The position numbers and the translations under genes are program-made. The notes beneath the pieces were generated by a model. It did not search any database, was not told where the DNA came from, and worked only from the letters and a program-made list of their open reading frames with translations. A DNA stretch of 64,000 nucleotides, from assembly GCA_045132775.1 (NCBI GenBank), contig JBGUSX010000143.1, forward strand, positions 1-64,000, written 5' to 3'. Positions 1 to 8,318 of the stretch are shown piece by piece (the first letter of the stretch is position 1; every line of letters begins with the position of its first letter). The DNA is from SVTX01 sp045132775. GTDB lineage: Bacteria; Bacillota; Clostridia; Oscillospirales; CAG-272.

Positions 1-25
1 AAGCTCACAGCTTGACTGTCGCGCC

Positions 26-80
26 GCAATTGGAAGCCTCTCCACTCCGCCTACGGCTCCGTTCCGATGCTTCCAATTGC
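26..80. repeat. Inverted repeat, 12-bp perfect arms
   Basis: The arms GCAATTGGAAGC (26-37) and GCTTCCAATTGC (69-80) are exact reverse complements around a 31-nt GC-rich spacer. No clean U-tract follows on the + strand, only T-rich sequence further down, so it is not a standard terminator. It could be the end of an upstream transcript or a dispersed palindromic element. I see no second copy in this window. Confidence 0.55.
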
Positions 81-171
81 ATATTTGACCATATCTTTAT
101 TATTTTTTACCTTTTTGGGTCATATCTCTTTACAACACAGAGATTTATTTCGACTTTTTTCACTTTTCATA

Positions 172-198
172 TTGACAAAATCTAAAAAATGATATAAA
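172..198 (+). promoter_or_regulatory. Likely promoter of the small membrane protein gene
   Basis: TTGACA at 172-177 is followed, after 15 nt, by TATAAA at 193-198. Overlapping -10 candidates in this AT-rich stretch would give a longer spacer. The coding start lies about 30 nt downstream. Confidence 0.5.
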
Positions 199-228
199 AT
201 ATAATATAAACTTTTTTTGGAGCACGCA

Positions 229-501
229 ATGGATTACTTACTTGGTTTTTTGGTCGGCTTGCTGTGCGGGGTTATTCCCTTAGCCGTCGGCTTGCTGACA
301 AGACATAAATTGCTTGGAATAATAGGTATCTCTTCTACTGTCGTTTCAAGTTTGATCTTTGTTTTACTTGACAAATCACCCTTTACATCAATTGGTGTTG
401 CGTTGGTGTTTTTAATAGTCGTATTCACTAAAAACAAGAATAAAAATAAGGATCATCATAACGAGCAGGATGATCATGATATATATTTAGGAGATGAGTG
501 A
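229..501 (+). CDS. Small two-helix membrane protein, function unknown
   Basis: The ATG at 229 is chosen over an in-frame TTG at 217 because GGAG at 219-222 lies six bases before it. The 90-residue product has two hydrophobic segments (about residues 4-24 and 29-62, the latter probably two short spans) and a charged, Asn/Lys- then His/Asp-rich cytoplasmic-type tail. I recognise no family. It appears monocistronic: it has its own promoter at 172-198 and a terminator right after the stop. It could be a short regulatory membrane protein, but nothing in the sequence gives a role. Confidence 0.65.
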   Translation: MDYLLGFLVGLLCGVIPLAVGLLTRHKLLGIIGISSTVVSSLIFVLLDKSPFTSIGVALVFLIVVFTKNKNKNKDHHNEQDDHDIYLGDE

Positions 502-537
502 AACATATTCGCAAAATGCGGATATGTTTCTTTTTTA
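501..537 (+). terminator. Rho-independent terminator
   Basis: An AAACATATTCGCA / TGCGGATATGTTT hairpin (one mismatch, AAA loop) is followed by CTTTTTTATTT. It begins at the stop codon of the small membrane protein. Confidence 0.8.
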
Positions 538-560
538 TTTCAAAATATTTTAAAAAGCTA

Positions 561-589
561 TATACAAAATTAAGTAAATATGTTATAAT
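561..589 (+). promoter_or_regulatory. Likely rlmB promoter
   Basis: TATACA at 561-566 and TATAAT at 584-589 are separated by 17 nt. The -35 matches consensus at four of six positions. It lies 50 nt before the rlmB start and after the previous terminator. Confidence 0.5.
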
Positions 590-639
590 ATAATATATAT
601 TGCATAAAAACGGAGCTGATTTTAACGGAGAATTGTAAA

Positions 640-1497
640 ATGGAAAATAACAAGAAAAAGAATTACAGACAAAATAAGAATTCGGGATATTCTCAGAGAT
701 TACATTCTGATTATGATCGAACACCCAAAAGTAAATATTCGCAGGAAGATGGTAACAGCGAGGATACAGGACTCGTAATAGGAAGAAACGCTGTCCGCGA
801 GCTTTTAAAGTCTGACCGCGAGGTTGATAAAATTCTTGTTCAGAAGGGCGAACGAGAGGGTTCGATAGTGGTCCTTGTCGCCATGGCGATAGAAAAAGGT
901 ATTCCTGTAGTTGAGACCGACAAAAACAAGCTTGACTCCATGTCCGGATTTGCTCCGCACCAAGGAATTATTGCTATGGCATCGGAAAAGGAGTACTGCT
1001 CTGTTGAGGATATCCTCAACATTGCCAAAGAACGAGGTGAGGCGCCTCTTGTTGTGATTGCTGACGGAATTACCGACCCATATAACCTTGGCGCACTCAT
1101 CAGATGTGCGGAGGGTGCCGGAGCACACGGCTTGATCATACCCAAGCGCCGTTCAACAGGATTAACTCCCCTTGTTTCCAAGGCATCCGCGGGCGCGATC
1201 GAGCACATGGCTATTGCAAAGGTCGCCAACATATCGAACACGATTCGCTATCTGAAGGAGAACGGTCTTTGGATCTTTGCAGCAGAAGCGGGCGGAAAGC
1301 CTTATTATGAAACTGATTTTAAAGGTCCGTGCGGTCTTGTTTTCGGAAGCGAAGGAAACGGCGTTTCACAGATAGTAATTGAAAATTCGGATGCATTAAC
1401 TTCTATTCCTATGTACGGAAAGGTAAATTCCTTTAACGTATCAACAGCCGCATCCGTAATTCTTTGTGAGGCTGCAAGACAAAATCGAACAAAATAA
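640..1497 (+). CDS. rlmB: 23S rRNA 2'-O-ribose methyltransferase RlmB (SpoU/TrmH family)
   Basis: This is a SAM-dependent SPOUT methyltransferase, expected to methylate the 2'-OH of a guanosine in 23S rRNA (G2251 in E. coli). After a basic, low-complexity N-terminal tail of about 45 residues, the substrate-binding domain starts at the GRNAVRELL motif. The three SpoU motifs are present: NLGALIRCAEGAGA, FGSEGNGVS, and the C-terminal block with SFNVSTAASVIL. Length (285) fits the family with an extended tail. CGGAG at 626-630 supports the ATG at 640. It is probably co-transcribed with the large acidic protein 17 nt downstream. The related TrmH-family paralogues cannot be fully excluded from motifs alone. 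Confidence 0.85.
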   Translation: MENNKKKNYRQNKNSGYSQRLHSDYDRTPKSKYSQEDGNSEDTGLVIGRNAVRELLKSDREVDKILVQKGEREGSIVVLVAMAIEKGIPVVETDKNKLDSMSGFAPHQGIIAMASEKEYCSVEDILNIAKERGEAPLVVIADGITDPYNLGALIRCAEGAGAHGLIIPKRRSTGLTPLVSKASAGAIEHMAIAKVANISNTIRYLKENGLWIFAAEAGGKPYYETDFKGPCGLVFGSEGNGVSQIVIENSDALTSIPMYGKVNSFNVSTAASVILCEAARQNRTK

Positions 1498-1514
1498 AAA
1501 GTAAGGAGGATCAA

Positions 1515-4493
1515 ATGGGTAGGCAAAAGAAAAATGAGCTTGATGCTATATTAGAGCAGTTAAAAAGGTCTTATGCTACCGAGGTTGATACGGAGCTTGA
1601 GGACTCCTTGCTTGAAGAAGAAAAAACAGACGAGGATGCCGAGCTTGTATCCGTGCTTGAAAAAATCTTTTCTTCTGAAGATCCTAAGCAGGATGAAAAA
1701 GACAGTCCTATGTTTGAAGATGAAGGCATAAGCGATAATTCACAAATCGGATCTGATGTTTTGGAAGAAACCGAGGAAACTGAGGAAACTGAGGAAACTG
1801 AGGAAACCGTGGAACCCGAAGAAATTGAAGAAATCGACGAAATCGACGAAATCGACGAAATCGAAGAGGTAGAGGTCGTTGAGCAAACTGACGCGCCTGT
1901 ATCCGAAGAGATCGAGGATGAGGAACAGGATCCTCTTTCCTCCCATGACGACGAGGAGCAGACCGAAGATGAATCGTCAATAACCGAAGAAGAGCGCGTT
2001 GATGACGTTCTCAATGCAATGCTCAGACTTTCATCACGTAATGATGTGAAGGAGAGTGAAAGCAATGATACAGAAAATGAGGTCGCATCTGACGACGGCG
2101 CGAATGAATGGCCGTCAGATAGTGAAGATACGGTCCTTGACGAAGATGTTTCTGTTGAAGATGAGCAAGGTTTGGAACAAACAGAGGAGTCTGAACTGCA
2201 ACTCGATGAATTTACCGATGAGGACAGTGAGCGCGAGATAGATGATGATCTGTCAGACTATAACGAGGATCAGGAAATCGCTGATGCCGTTATTGACGAA
2301 GGAGAACCCCTTGAGGAAGACGAGGAGATTAACGAGAAATCTTTCTTTGATGAAGATGATATAGTTAGCGATGAGTATTGGTCTGATGAAGACTTGTCAG
2401 TCGAAGAAGAGCTAGTTTATTCGGATGATGAGGATGAGCTGATTGAAGATCTTTCTACCGTTATTCTTAATGAAGAAAAATATACACCGGATGAACTCCA
2501 GGCAAATCTTGAATCCATGCCATTTTACAAGCCCCAGAATGATTTGGTTTTGCAGGGACAAGATGCGGAAGAGGATGTTTCCGTGGCTGTTGATGATGTC
2601 AAAACAGATGGTCCGACCGAAGAGAAAACGGTTGATTCTCACGACCTTTCTCTTTTCATGAAATTTGGATATGGTAATAACACCGATCTTGGAGTCAGTG
2701 AAAATAATATCAGAGAAGTCCTTGTTGAACAAAATAATGAATTCTCTCCTGAAAAGCACAAGATAATACACGGATTTACAGGTAAAGAATATTCATCCCG
2801 AGATCAAAAACATATTATCTCCAAAAAATTCAAAACGGATAAGGTCAGCTTGCTGGTCCTTTCCATAATTATTTCCGTTTTTGCGGTTATGATGAGTATT
2901 GGAGATATTGTTTCCTTCAATATGTCACTTGTCGATGATTACATATCGTTGATGATGGCAGAGTTGATAATTCTCATTGCGGTTTCGCTGATATTACTGA
3001 CAAGAATTCGCATCGGAATTTTAAGTATAATCAGATCTGAAAATAGTCCGTACTCGTGGGTATGTTTTACTCACGGTGTCTATCTTATATATTTGATATG
3101 GTCGATTATTAATTACATCAGCGTCCCGGATGCATTTGATACCGGCAATCACTTTATGCTGGGGGGATACGTTGTTCTGCTTACGGCTCTTACTGTTTTT
3201 GCTGAGTATTTTGACTGCTGCAGAGAGTCTGACGTGTTTGATCAGATTACCCTTGAGGATGAGTACTACGTTGCAGAAAAAGAGGTTGGCACATGTAATT
3301 CGCTTGACAGAAGTAAGAGCGACAAGACCGCAAGATATGGAGTAAAGCGAACAAGAATTGTGAGCGGGTTCTTCAAAAGAACCTCTGCCAATCTTCCTTC
3401 AAAAACGAATACAGTACTGATAATGTGTATTCTTTTTGTTATTTCGGTTTTTGTAGCAATCCCTGTTTCAATTATTTCAGGTAGTCTTATCGACGGATCA
3501 AATTCAGTAATGCTGATTTTACTCGCATCAATCCCCTTCTCTAGTGTTATCTTCCCCGCCTTGATTGAATATGTAAATAGCATAAAAGTAAGGAAGATGA
3601 ACGGAGCATTTGTCGGATCATCCGCGATTGAGGAATACTCGCAGGTCGAATCCCTGTCATTTGGAGATACCGACGTTTTGGAGATTCTTGCTCTGACCGA
3701 GATAAATCCCAGAAAGGATTCGGAAAATGCTCAAAAATGGTCCAATATAGCAAAAAGGATCCTTGTTATGCTGGGTGGACCCATATCGGAGTACATACGA
3801 GACGGAAGATACAATGACTCGAATGTTGAGCGGAGCTTAATTATTAATTCGATATCTGAAAACGGAATTGATATGTATTTTGATTCCTCGCTCAACGTTT
3901 TGATGGGCGATAAGTATTACATGATGTCTCACAACATTAAGGTTAAGACTGACGTGAAATTAACCACAGCTATCAAAGGAGCAGACCGTTCAATTATCTA
4001 TGTTGCATTTGATGGAGTTCCGCGTGTTGGATACATTGTTACAGGTAAGGTTAAAAAATCCTTCGTTGATACTTTGGGAAGGCTCAATTGTAATGGAATT
4101 AAGACCATTGTAAGAACGTACGAGCCCGAAATCAATGACAGCTATTTTGAAACTAATAACATTACAACACCTTTGACGGTTAAAAAAACTGTATTGTATG
4201 AAAATTGTGCTGTGTCTGAGGCAACAGATTCGGGCGTTGTGGCAACGACCTCGGATGATCTCTGCCGCGTGATCATTTATGCCAAAAAGATACTAAACGA
4301 CAGAAAAACACACAAAAAAATAAGATGGATCCAAACAATTGTGGGAGTTTCGATGGCTTTGTGCCTTATTATATTTGGCTGTCTTTTCCCGGAGATACCG
4401 CCTATAAATTTGTTGATCATTTTCTACTGTATACCGGCGGTGCTTCTTGTACCCAGTATAGTACAGATTGTCAAAATAATAAGGAGAAAGTAA
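1515..4493 (+). CDS. Large acidic membrane protein, probable degenerate P-type ATPase
   Basis: A strong GGAGG precedes the ATG. Residues 20-330 are extremely Glu/Asp-rich and include two runs of in-frame 9-bp repeats. Hydrophobic helices follow at about 444-468, 479-500, 513-538, 546-566, 632-656 and 663-688, with a last pair at 939-960 and 963-988. The order resembles a P-type ATPase: a helix with IPFS where PEGLP/CPC would sit, then a region like the phosphorylation site in which DKTGT is replaced by FGDTD (716-720), an N-domain-like stretch with VLMGDKYYM, a P-domain-like DGVPRVGYIV and NGIKTIV, and TSDDLCRVI just before the last helices. The actuator domain with TGES, the catalytic DKTGT, TGD and GDGxND are all missing. 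If the relationship is right it cannot pump ions by the usual cycle and may be a sensor or scaffold. The homology is inferred by eye. Confidence 0.6.
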   Translation: MGRQKKNELDAILEQLKRSYATEVDTELEDSLLEEEKTDEDAELVSVLEKIFSSEDPKQDEKDSPMFEDEGISDNSQIGSDVLEETEETEETEETEETVEPEEIEEIDEIDEIDEIEEVEVVEQTDAPVSEEIEDEEQDPLSSHDDEEQTEDESSITEEERVDDVLNAMLRLSSRNDVKESESNDTENEVASDDGANEWPSDSEDTVLDEDVSVEDEQGLEQTEESELQLDEFTDEDSEREIDDDLSDYNEDQEIADAVIDEGEPLEEDEEINEKSFFDEDDIVSDEYWSDEDLSVEEELVYSDDEDELIEDLSTVILNEEKYTPDELQANLESMPFYKPQNDLVLQGQDAEEDVSVAVDDVKTDGPTEEKTVDSHDLSLFMKFGYGNNTDLGVSENNIREVLVEQNNEFSPEKHKIIHGFTGKEYSSRDQKHIISKKFKTDKVSLLVLSIIISVFAVMMSIGDIVSFNMSLVDDYISLMMAELIILIAVSLILLTRIRIGILSIIRSENSPYSWVCFTHGVYLIYLIWSIINYISVPDAFDTGNHFMLGGYVVLLTALTVFAEYFDCCRESDVFDQITLEDEYYVAEKEVGTCNSLDRSKSDKTARYGVKRTRIVSGFFKRTSANLPSKTNTVLIMCILFVISVFVAIPVSIISGSLIDGSNSVMLILLASIPFSSVIFPALIEYVNSIKVRKMNGAFVGSSAIEEYSQVESLSFGDTDVLEILALTEINPRKDSENAQKWSNIAKRILVMLGGPISEYIRDGRYNDSNVERSLIINSISENGIDMYFDSSLNVLMGDKYYMMSHNIKVKTDVKLTTAIKGADRSIIYVAFDGVPRVGYIVTGKVKKSFVDTLGRLNCNGIKTIVRTYEPEINDSYFETNNITTPLTVKKTVLYENCAVSEATDSGVVATTSDDLCRVIIYAKKILNDRKTHKKIRWIQTIVGVSMALCLIIFGCLFPEIPPINLLIIFYCIPAVLLVPSIVQIVKIIRRK
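1764..1865 (+). repeat. Two in-frame 9-bp tandem repeat tracts coding for acidic tripeptides
   Basis: At 1764-1808, units of GAGGAAACT and close variants encode repeated Glu-Glu-Thr. At 1821-1865, units of GAAATCGAC and variants encode repeated Glu-Ile-Asp. Units are 9 bp, so gain or loss of copies keeps the frame. Both lie in the acidic tail of the large membrane protein. Confidence 0.85.
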
Positions 4494-4519
4494 AAGTCTT
4501 ATTTTATTAAGGAATAATA

Positions 4520-6376
4520 ATGAACGAAAAGCTTAATTCAATTTTAAAACAAGTTTCAAAGCCCGGGCGCTATTCGGGCGGTGAATACGGACAGATCATC
4601 AAGGACAAATCAAAAGTTAAAGCTCGCTTTGCGTTCGCTTTTCCTGATACCTACGAGATCGGAATGTCCAATCTGGGTGTAAGGATACTCTATGAGTGCC
4701 TCAACCGTGAGGATGATATATGGTGTGAGCGTGTATATGACCCGTGGGTCGATATGCAGGAGAAGATGAAGGAAAATAATCTTCTTCTTTGGGCGCACGA
4801 AAGTAAGGACAATGTCAAGGACTTTGATTTTCTTGGCTTCACCTTACAATATGAGATGTCATATACCAACGTGCTTAATATGCTTGAGCTTTCAGGCATA
4901 CCACTCCGCTCGAGCGAGCGCGAAGAGGAATTCCCCATCGTTGTAGGTGGCGGTCCATGTGCATACAATCCCGAGCCTGTTGCGGATTTCTTTGATATCT
5001 TCAACATAGGCGAGGGAGAAAGCCTGCTTGTTGAAATAGTACGCTTGTATATCACAATGAAGGACGAAGGCAGATATACAAAAGCAGAATTTCTTCACGA
5101 AGCCGCAAGAACAATACCCGGCGTATACGTTCCCTCGCTCTATAACGTTGAATACAATGAGGACGGAACGATCAAGGCGTATATTCCCGTGTATGATGAT
5201 ATTCCGACAAAGATCACAAAGCGAATCGTTGAGGATCTTGACAAGGCAATTTTCCCCGATTATGCGATAATGCCTTATACAGAGGTAGTTCATGACAGGA
5301 TAATGCTTGAGGTCTTCCGTGGATGTATCAGAGGTTGCAGGTTCTGTCAGGCGGGAATGATCTATCGCCCTGTAAGAGAAAAGTCTCCAGACGTGCTTAA
5401 CGAGCAAGCCAAATGTATATTTGAGAACACGGGATACGAAGAAATATCGCTTTCTTCTCTTTCCATAAGTGACTACACAGGACTTCGCGAGCTTACTGAT
5501 AAGCTGCTTGAGTGGACGAAGGACAATATGGTAAGCTTCTCTCTTCCCTCATTGCGTGTTGACAGCTTCACAAAGGAGCTTATGGAAAAGGTTGCATCGG
5601 TAAGAGCTTCTTCGCTCACATTCGCTCCAGAGGCGGGATCGCAGAGACTCCGTGACGTTATAAATAAAAACGTCAGAGAGGACGATCTTATGAGGGCGGT
5701 CAACGTGGCGTTTGATGCAGGTAAGACACAGGTCAAGCTCTACTTTATGCAGGGACTTCCCACTGAGACTGAAGACGATCTTGCGGCGATTCCAAAGCTT
5801 GCCAAGGATGTTATTGAAGCATTCTACGCAAATCCCAACAGAAACCGTGCAAAACAGCCGCAGGTGACGTTCAGCGTTTCGCCGTTTATCCCCAAGCCCT
5901 TTACCCCGTTCCAGTGGGAGCCTCAGGATTCTCTTGAAACGATCAAATCAAAGCAGGAGTTTATCGGAAAGCTCGTTACCGACAGAAAGATCAAGTATCA
6001 GCATCACGATGCGGAGATATGCCGTATTGAAGCCGTGCTGGCGCGCGGTGACAGAAAGCTTTGCAACGCTCTTGAGCTTGCCTGCCGAGAAGGCTTCAAA
6101 TTTGATGCCTGGAGCGAGTATTTTGACTATGATAAATGGATCTCGGTTTTTGAGAAAAGCGGTGTTGATCCCGAATTTTACGCTAATAGACGCTATTCCT
6201 TCGACGAGGTTCTCCCTTGGGATATTATCGACTGTGGAGTTGATAAGAGCTTCCTTTTGAGAGAATGCAAAAAGGCGTACGAGGATCAGACAACGCCCAG
6301 CTGTCGCGAGCATTGCTCGGGATGCGGCGCAAATAAGCTTGGAGGTGAAAGAACGTGTTGTCCGAAAAGAAAATAA
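4520..6376 (+). CDS. B12-binding-type radical SAM protein, TIGR03960 family
   Basis: The radical SAM cluster motif CIRGCRFC supplies Cys269, Cys273 and Cys276. It is preceded by an N-terminal region typical of the B12-binding-like part of this family (SNLGVRILYECLN, then VVGGGPCAYNPEP at about 141-153). SPSFE-type radical SAM strands follow (SFSLPSLRVDS, LTFAPEAGSQRLRDV, KLYFMQGLPTE). The C-terminus has a second Cys set, Cys595, Cys599 and Cys602, plus a CC near the end, suggesting another metal site. The family usually sits next to or fused with the DUF2344 protein, as here with a 22-nt overlap. The substrate is not established to my knowledge; a tRNA or translation-linked role is often guessed from neighbours. 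Confidence 0.85.
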   Translation: MNEKLNSILKQVSKPGRYSGGEYGQIIKDKSKVKARFAFAFPDTYEIGMSNLGVRILYECLNREDDIWCERVYDPWVDMQEKMKENNLLLWAHESKDNVKDFDFLGFTLQYEMSYTNVLNMLELSGIPLRSSEREEEFPIVVGGGPCAYNPEPVADFFDIFNIGEGESLLVEIVRLYITMKDEGRYTKAEFLHEAARTIPGVYVPSLYNVEYNEDGTIKAYIPVYDDIPTKITKRIVEDLDKAIFPDYAIMPYTEVVHDRIMLEVFRGCIRGCRFCQAGMIYRPVREKSPDVLNEQAKCIFENTGYEEISLSSLSISDYTGLRELTDKLLEWTKDNMVSFSLPSLRVDSFTKELMEKVASVRASSLTFAPEAGSQRLRDVINKNVREDDLMRAVNVAFDAGKTQVKLYFMQGLPTETEDDLAAIPKLAKDVIEAFYANPNRNRAKQPQVTFSVSPFIPKPFTPFQWEPQDSLETIKSKQEFIGKLVTDRKIKYQHHDAEICRIEAVLARGDRKLCNALELACREGFKFDAWSEYFDYDKWISVFEKSGVDPEFYANRRYSFDEVLPWDIIDCGVDKSFLLRECKKAYEDQTTPSCREHCSGCGANKLGGERTCCPKRK

Positions 6377-7083
6377 CCCCCGGTGAAAAAAAACTGTCAC
6401 TTCCGATGCTTGAAACACCGATAACGGTCAGAATAAAATTCTGCAAGATAGGAAATCTTCAGTTCGTCTCACACCTTGACCTCCAGAGAACCTTCCACAG
6501 AGTTCTGGTCCGTGCCAATATTCCAATGTGGTACACAAAAGGCTTTAATCCTCACGCAAAGCTTGTTTTCGGACTTCCCTTGTCAGTCGGAACAGAGAGC
6601 ATGTGCGAAATGGCCGACCTCAAGATAGAAAGGAAGATCTCGCTTGATGATATCAAGTCACAGCTCAATGAGCAGCTTACGGATGAGATGTACGTTCTTG
6701 ATGCCTATTACCCGACTACCAGATTTGCTGATATTGCGTACGCCGACTATTTGATCACTCTCAAAGCTGACGGAATAGACGAAAACACAGCACTCAAGGC
6801 CACAAGCCTTTTCGTCAATCCGGTCATGATGATGAAAAAATCAAAATCCGGCGAAAAAGAAGTTGATATAACAAATTTTATCAAAAAAATCGAGTTTGAA
6901 TCCGCGAGCGGTTGTCTCAAGGTTAAAGCAGTGCTCTCCGCGGGAAGCAGCGAAAATCTCAACCCCGAATACATAGTTACCGCGTTGCGCGCGTTTGACG
7001 TAATGAAAAACGATCTTGAAGGCGTCGCATACAGAATTATGAGAAACAAGGTGTATGACGGCTACATGATCGAATTCAAATAG
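6355..7083 (+). CDS. Radical SAM-associated protein, DUF2344 / TIGR03936
   Basis: The start is GTG at 6355, with GGAGGTGA at 6341-6348 at good spacing inside the end of the radical SAM gene. The N-terminal motif FCKIGNLQFVSHLDLQRTF and the later GFNPHAKLVFGLPLSVG are typical of the DUF2344 partner of TIGR03960 proteins. Of the 242 residues, the first 20 before TVRIKF are poorly structured. Overlap with the partner points to translational coupling and a shared complex or reaction. Function is unknown beyond that association. Confidence 0.82.
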   Translation: MLSEKKITPGEKKLSLPMLETPITVRIKFCKIGNLQFVSHLDLQRTFHRVLVRANIPMWYTKGFNPHAKLVFGLPLSVGTESMCEMADLKIERKISLDDIKSQLNEQLTDEMYVLDAYYPTTRFADIAYADYLITLKADGIDENTALKATSLFVNPVMMMKKSKSGEKEVDITNFIKKIEFESASGCLKVKAVLSAGSSENLNPEYIVTALRAFDVMKNDLEGVAYRIMRNKVYDGYMIEFK

Positions 7084-7134
7084 AAAGAAAAATAAAAATA
7101 TATATGCGGAAAACCGCAGATGGAGGAAATGACA

Positions 7135-7557
7135 ATGGCAATCAAAATGAGAGTTCTCTGTTATCCCGAGAACAACAAAAAGCTTCGCACCATCGCTGAG
7201 ATGATCAAGGCAGAGTACGACCTTAATGTGAATTCTGTAGACAGGATTCCCCCCGCATATTCCTGCGATAAGGAAAGACTCCTTATCTTAGCAACACAGA
7301 TCAAGGGTAATCTTCCTGATGATTATCGTCTGTTCGTACGCGAGCTTACCAAGGCAAGAGCAGCTAACGTTGCAATTATTGCCGCAGGCGACGAGGCTTG
7401 CGTTGCAAAGACAAAGGAACTGCTCCACGAGGCAGGAACCAACGTTCTTGAGGAGGTTAAGACCGTTAAGGTTGGACTCTTCAATACCAAGGTGACCGAC
7501 GAGGAAAAGGCTGATATTCTTGCATGGGTAAAGGCTACTGTCGAAAAGCTCGCATAA
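7135..7557 (+). CDS. Unknown alpha/beta protein, flavodoxin-like fold suspected
   Basis: The ATG at 7135 is chosen because GGAGG at 7122-7126 lies eight bases before it; in-frame ATGs at 7120 and 7129 are too close to or upstream of that site. The 140 residues alternate strands and helices (KMRVLCYP, RLLILATQIKG, VAIIAAG), the order expected of a flavodoxin-like domain, but the Ser/Thr-rich phosphate loop that binds FMN is absent. I do not recognise the family. It lies 51 nt after the DUF2344 gene and before a strong terminator, so it may be the last gene of the operon. Confidence 0.65.
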   Translation: MAIKMRVLCYPENNKKLRTIAEMIKAEYDLNVNSVDRIPPAYSCDKERLLILATQIKGNLPDDYRLFVRELTKARAANVAIIAAGDEACVAKTKELLHEAGTNVLEEVKTVKVGLFNTKVTDEEKADILAWVKATVEKLA

Positions 7558-7574
7558 TTATCCCATTTATAATG

Positions 7575-7602
7575 AAAACCCGCCGATTGGCGGGTTTTAT
7601 GT
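7575..7602. terminator. Rho-independent terminator, probably bidirectional
   Basis: AAAACCCGCC-GATT-GGCGGGTTTT is followed by ATGTTTT on the + strand and preceded by A-rich sequence. It separates the converging unknown protein gene (+) and the kinase gene (-). Confidence 0.85.
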
Positions 7603-7621
7603 TTTAATACGTTATATTAAA

Positions 7622-8203
7622 TTAAACAATTTTGGGAGAAATGAATGAAGCAGTATCAGCAGAATATGCATCATAGTTTTCCATTATGATTGCAACTACT
7701 TCTTCGGGAGTGCGCGATGTCGTATCAACAACTATATTGAAGTTATTGTAATCATAATAATCAACGCCGTAAATATCAACAAATCTGTCACGTTCAACGC
7801 GGCTTCTTTCAACAAGCTTTTCGCAAGCCTCTTCAACAGTTTCGTAGTGCTCTTCGGCTCCGCGCTGATTGAGCATAACTCTTTTAGCGGCCTCCATAGC
7901 ATCAATTGTGAGGAAGATTTTAAAAGTATTCTTTGCAAAGTGCCAAGCCATTCTAGAGTCAAAGATAAGCTTATCATCCTTGCGTTCTTCGGAAAGTTTT
8001 GTTACGGTGCCGTCGATCTCGTGGTCGAGCGAAGGATCATCATTCAATCTTTTATTTAGCTCAAGTGTTGATATGCCGAGTCTTCGCGCATATTCACGAT
8101 TGATTGTTCCGGTGCTGAATATTTCAAATCCGTATCTTTCCTTCATAATGTTGCAAACTGTAGATTTTCCGCTTCCGAGTCTTCCAGTAATTGAAATTAA
8201 CAT
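7622..8203 (-). CDS. Cytidylate-kinase-like nucleotide kinase
   Basis: The N-terminal P-loop GRLGSGKST is followed by FSTGTINREYARRLG, where typical bacterial and archaeal CMP kinases carry their nucleoside-binding segment, and by FDSRMAWHF, a lid-like region. The 193-residue length matches the short archaeal-type Cmk rather than the bacterial form of about 225. A GGAGG lies just before the ATG. It would transfer phosphate from ATP to CMP/dCMP or a similar substrate. Exact specificity cannot be read from the sequence; AAA-type or adenylate-kinase-like alternatives are possible. Confidence 0.7.
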   Translation of the reverse strand: MLISITGRLGSGKSTVCNIMKERYGFEIFSTGTINREYARRLGISTLELNKRLNDDPSLDHEIDGTVTKLSEERKDDKLIFDSRMAWHFAKNTFKIFLTIDAMEAAKRVMLNQRGAEEHYETVEEACEKLVERSRVERDRFVDIYGVDYYDYNNFNIVVDTTSRTPEEVVAIIMENYDAYSADTASFISPKIV

Positions 8204-8255
8204 TTTTTCCTCCGTCGATATTTATTTATTGTTCTTTGATTTTTTGAATATAAAT

Positions 8256-8308
8256 TAACCGACTTTCCCTCCGTACTGTACCGTACCAAATAGAGAAGTC
8301 GGTTAAAT
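8256..8308 (-). terminator. Long-loop inverted repeat after the lipoprotein gene
   Basis: TTAACCGACTT and AAGTCGGTTAA form an 11-bp stem around a loop of roughly 30 nt holding GTAC-rich repeats (GTACTGTACCGTAC). On the minus strand it directly follows the lipoprotein stop, and only weak T-rich sequence comes after it. It may end that transcript or act as a leader structure for the kinase gene. Confidence 0.5.
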
Positions 8309-8318
8309 TACATCAATC

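Noticed and set aside
1773..1865. Tandem repeats as a CRISPR array
   Set aside because: Units are 9 bp without spacers and keep the reading frame of a real gene.
1571..2065. Ser-rich and Phe/Arg-rich reverse open frames opposite the acidic repeats
   Set aside because: They arise from the repetitive acidic codons on the + strand; no start site is seen.
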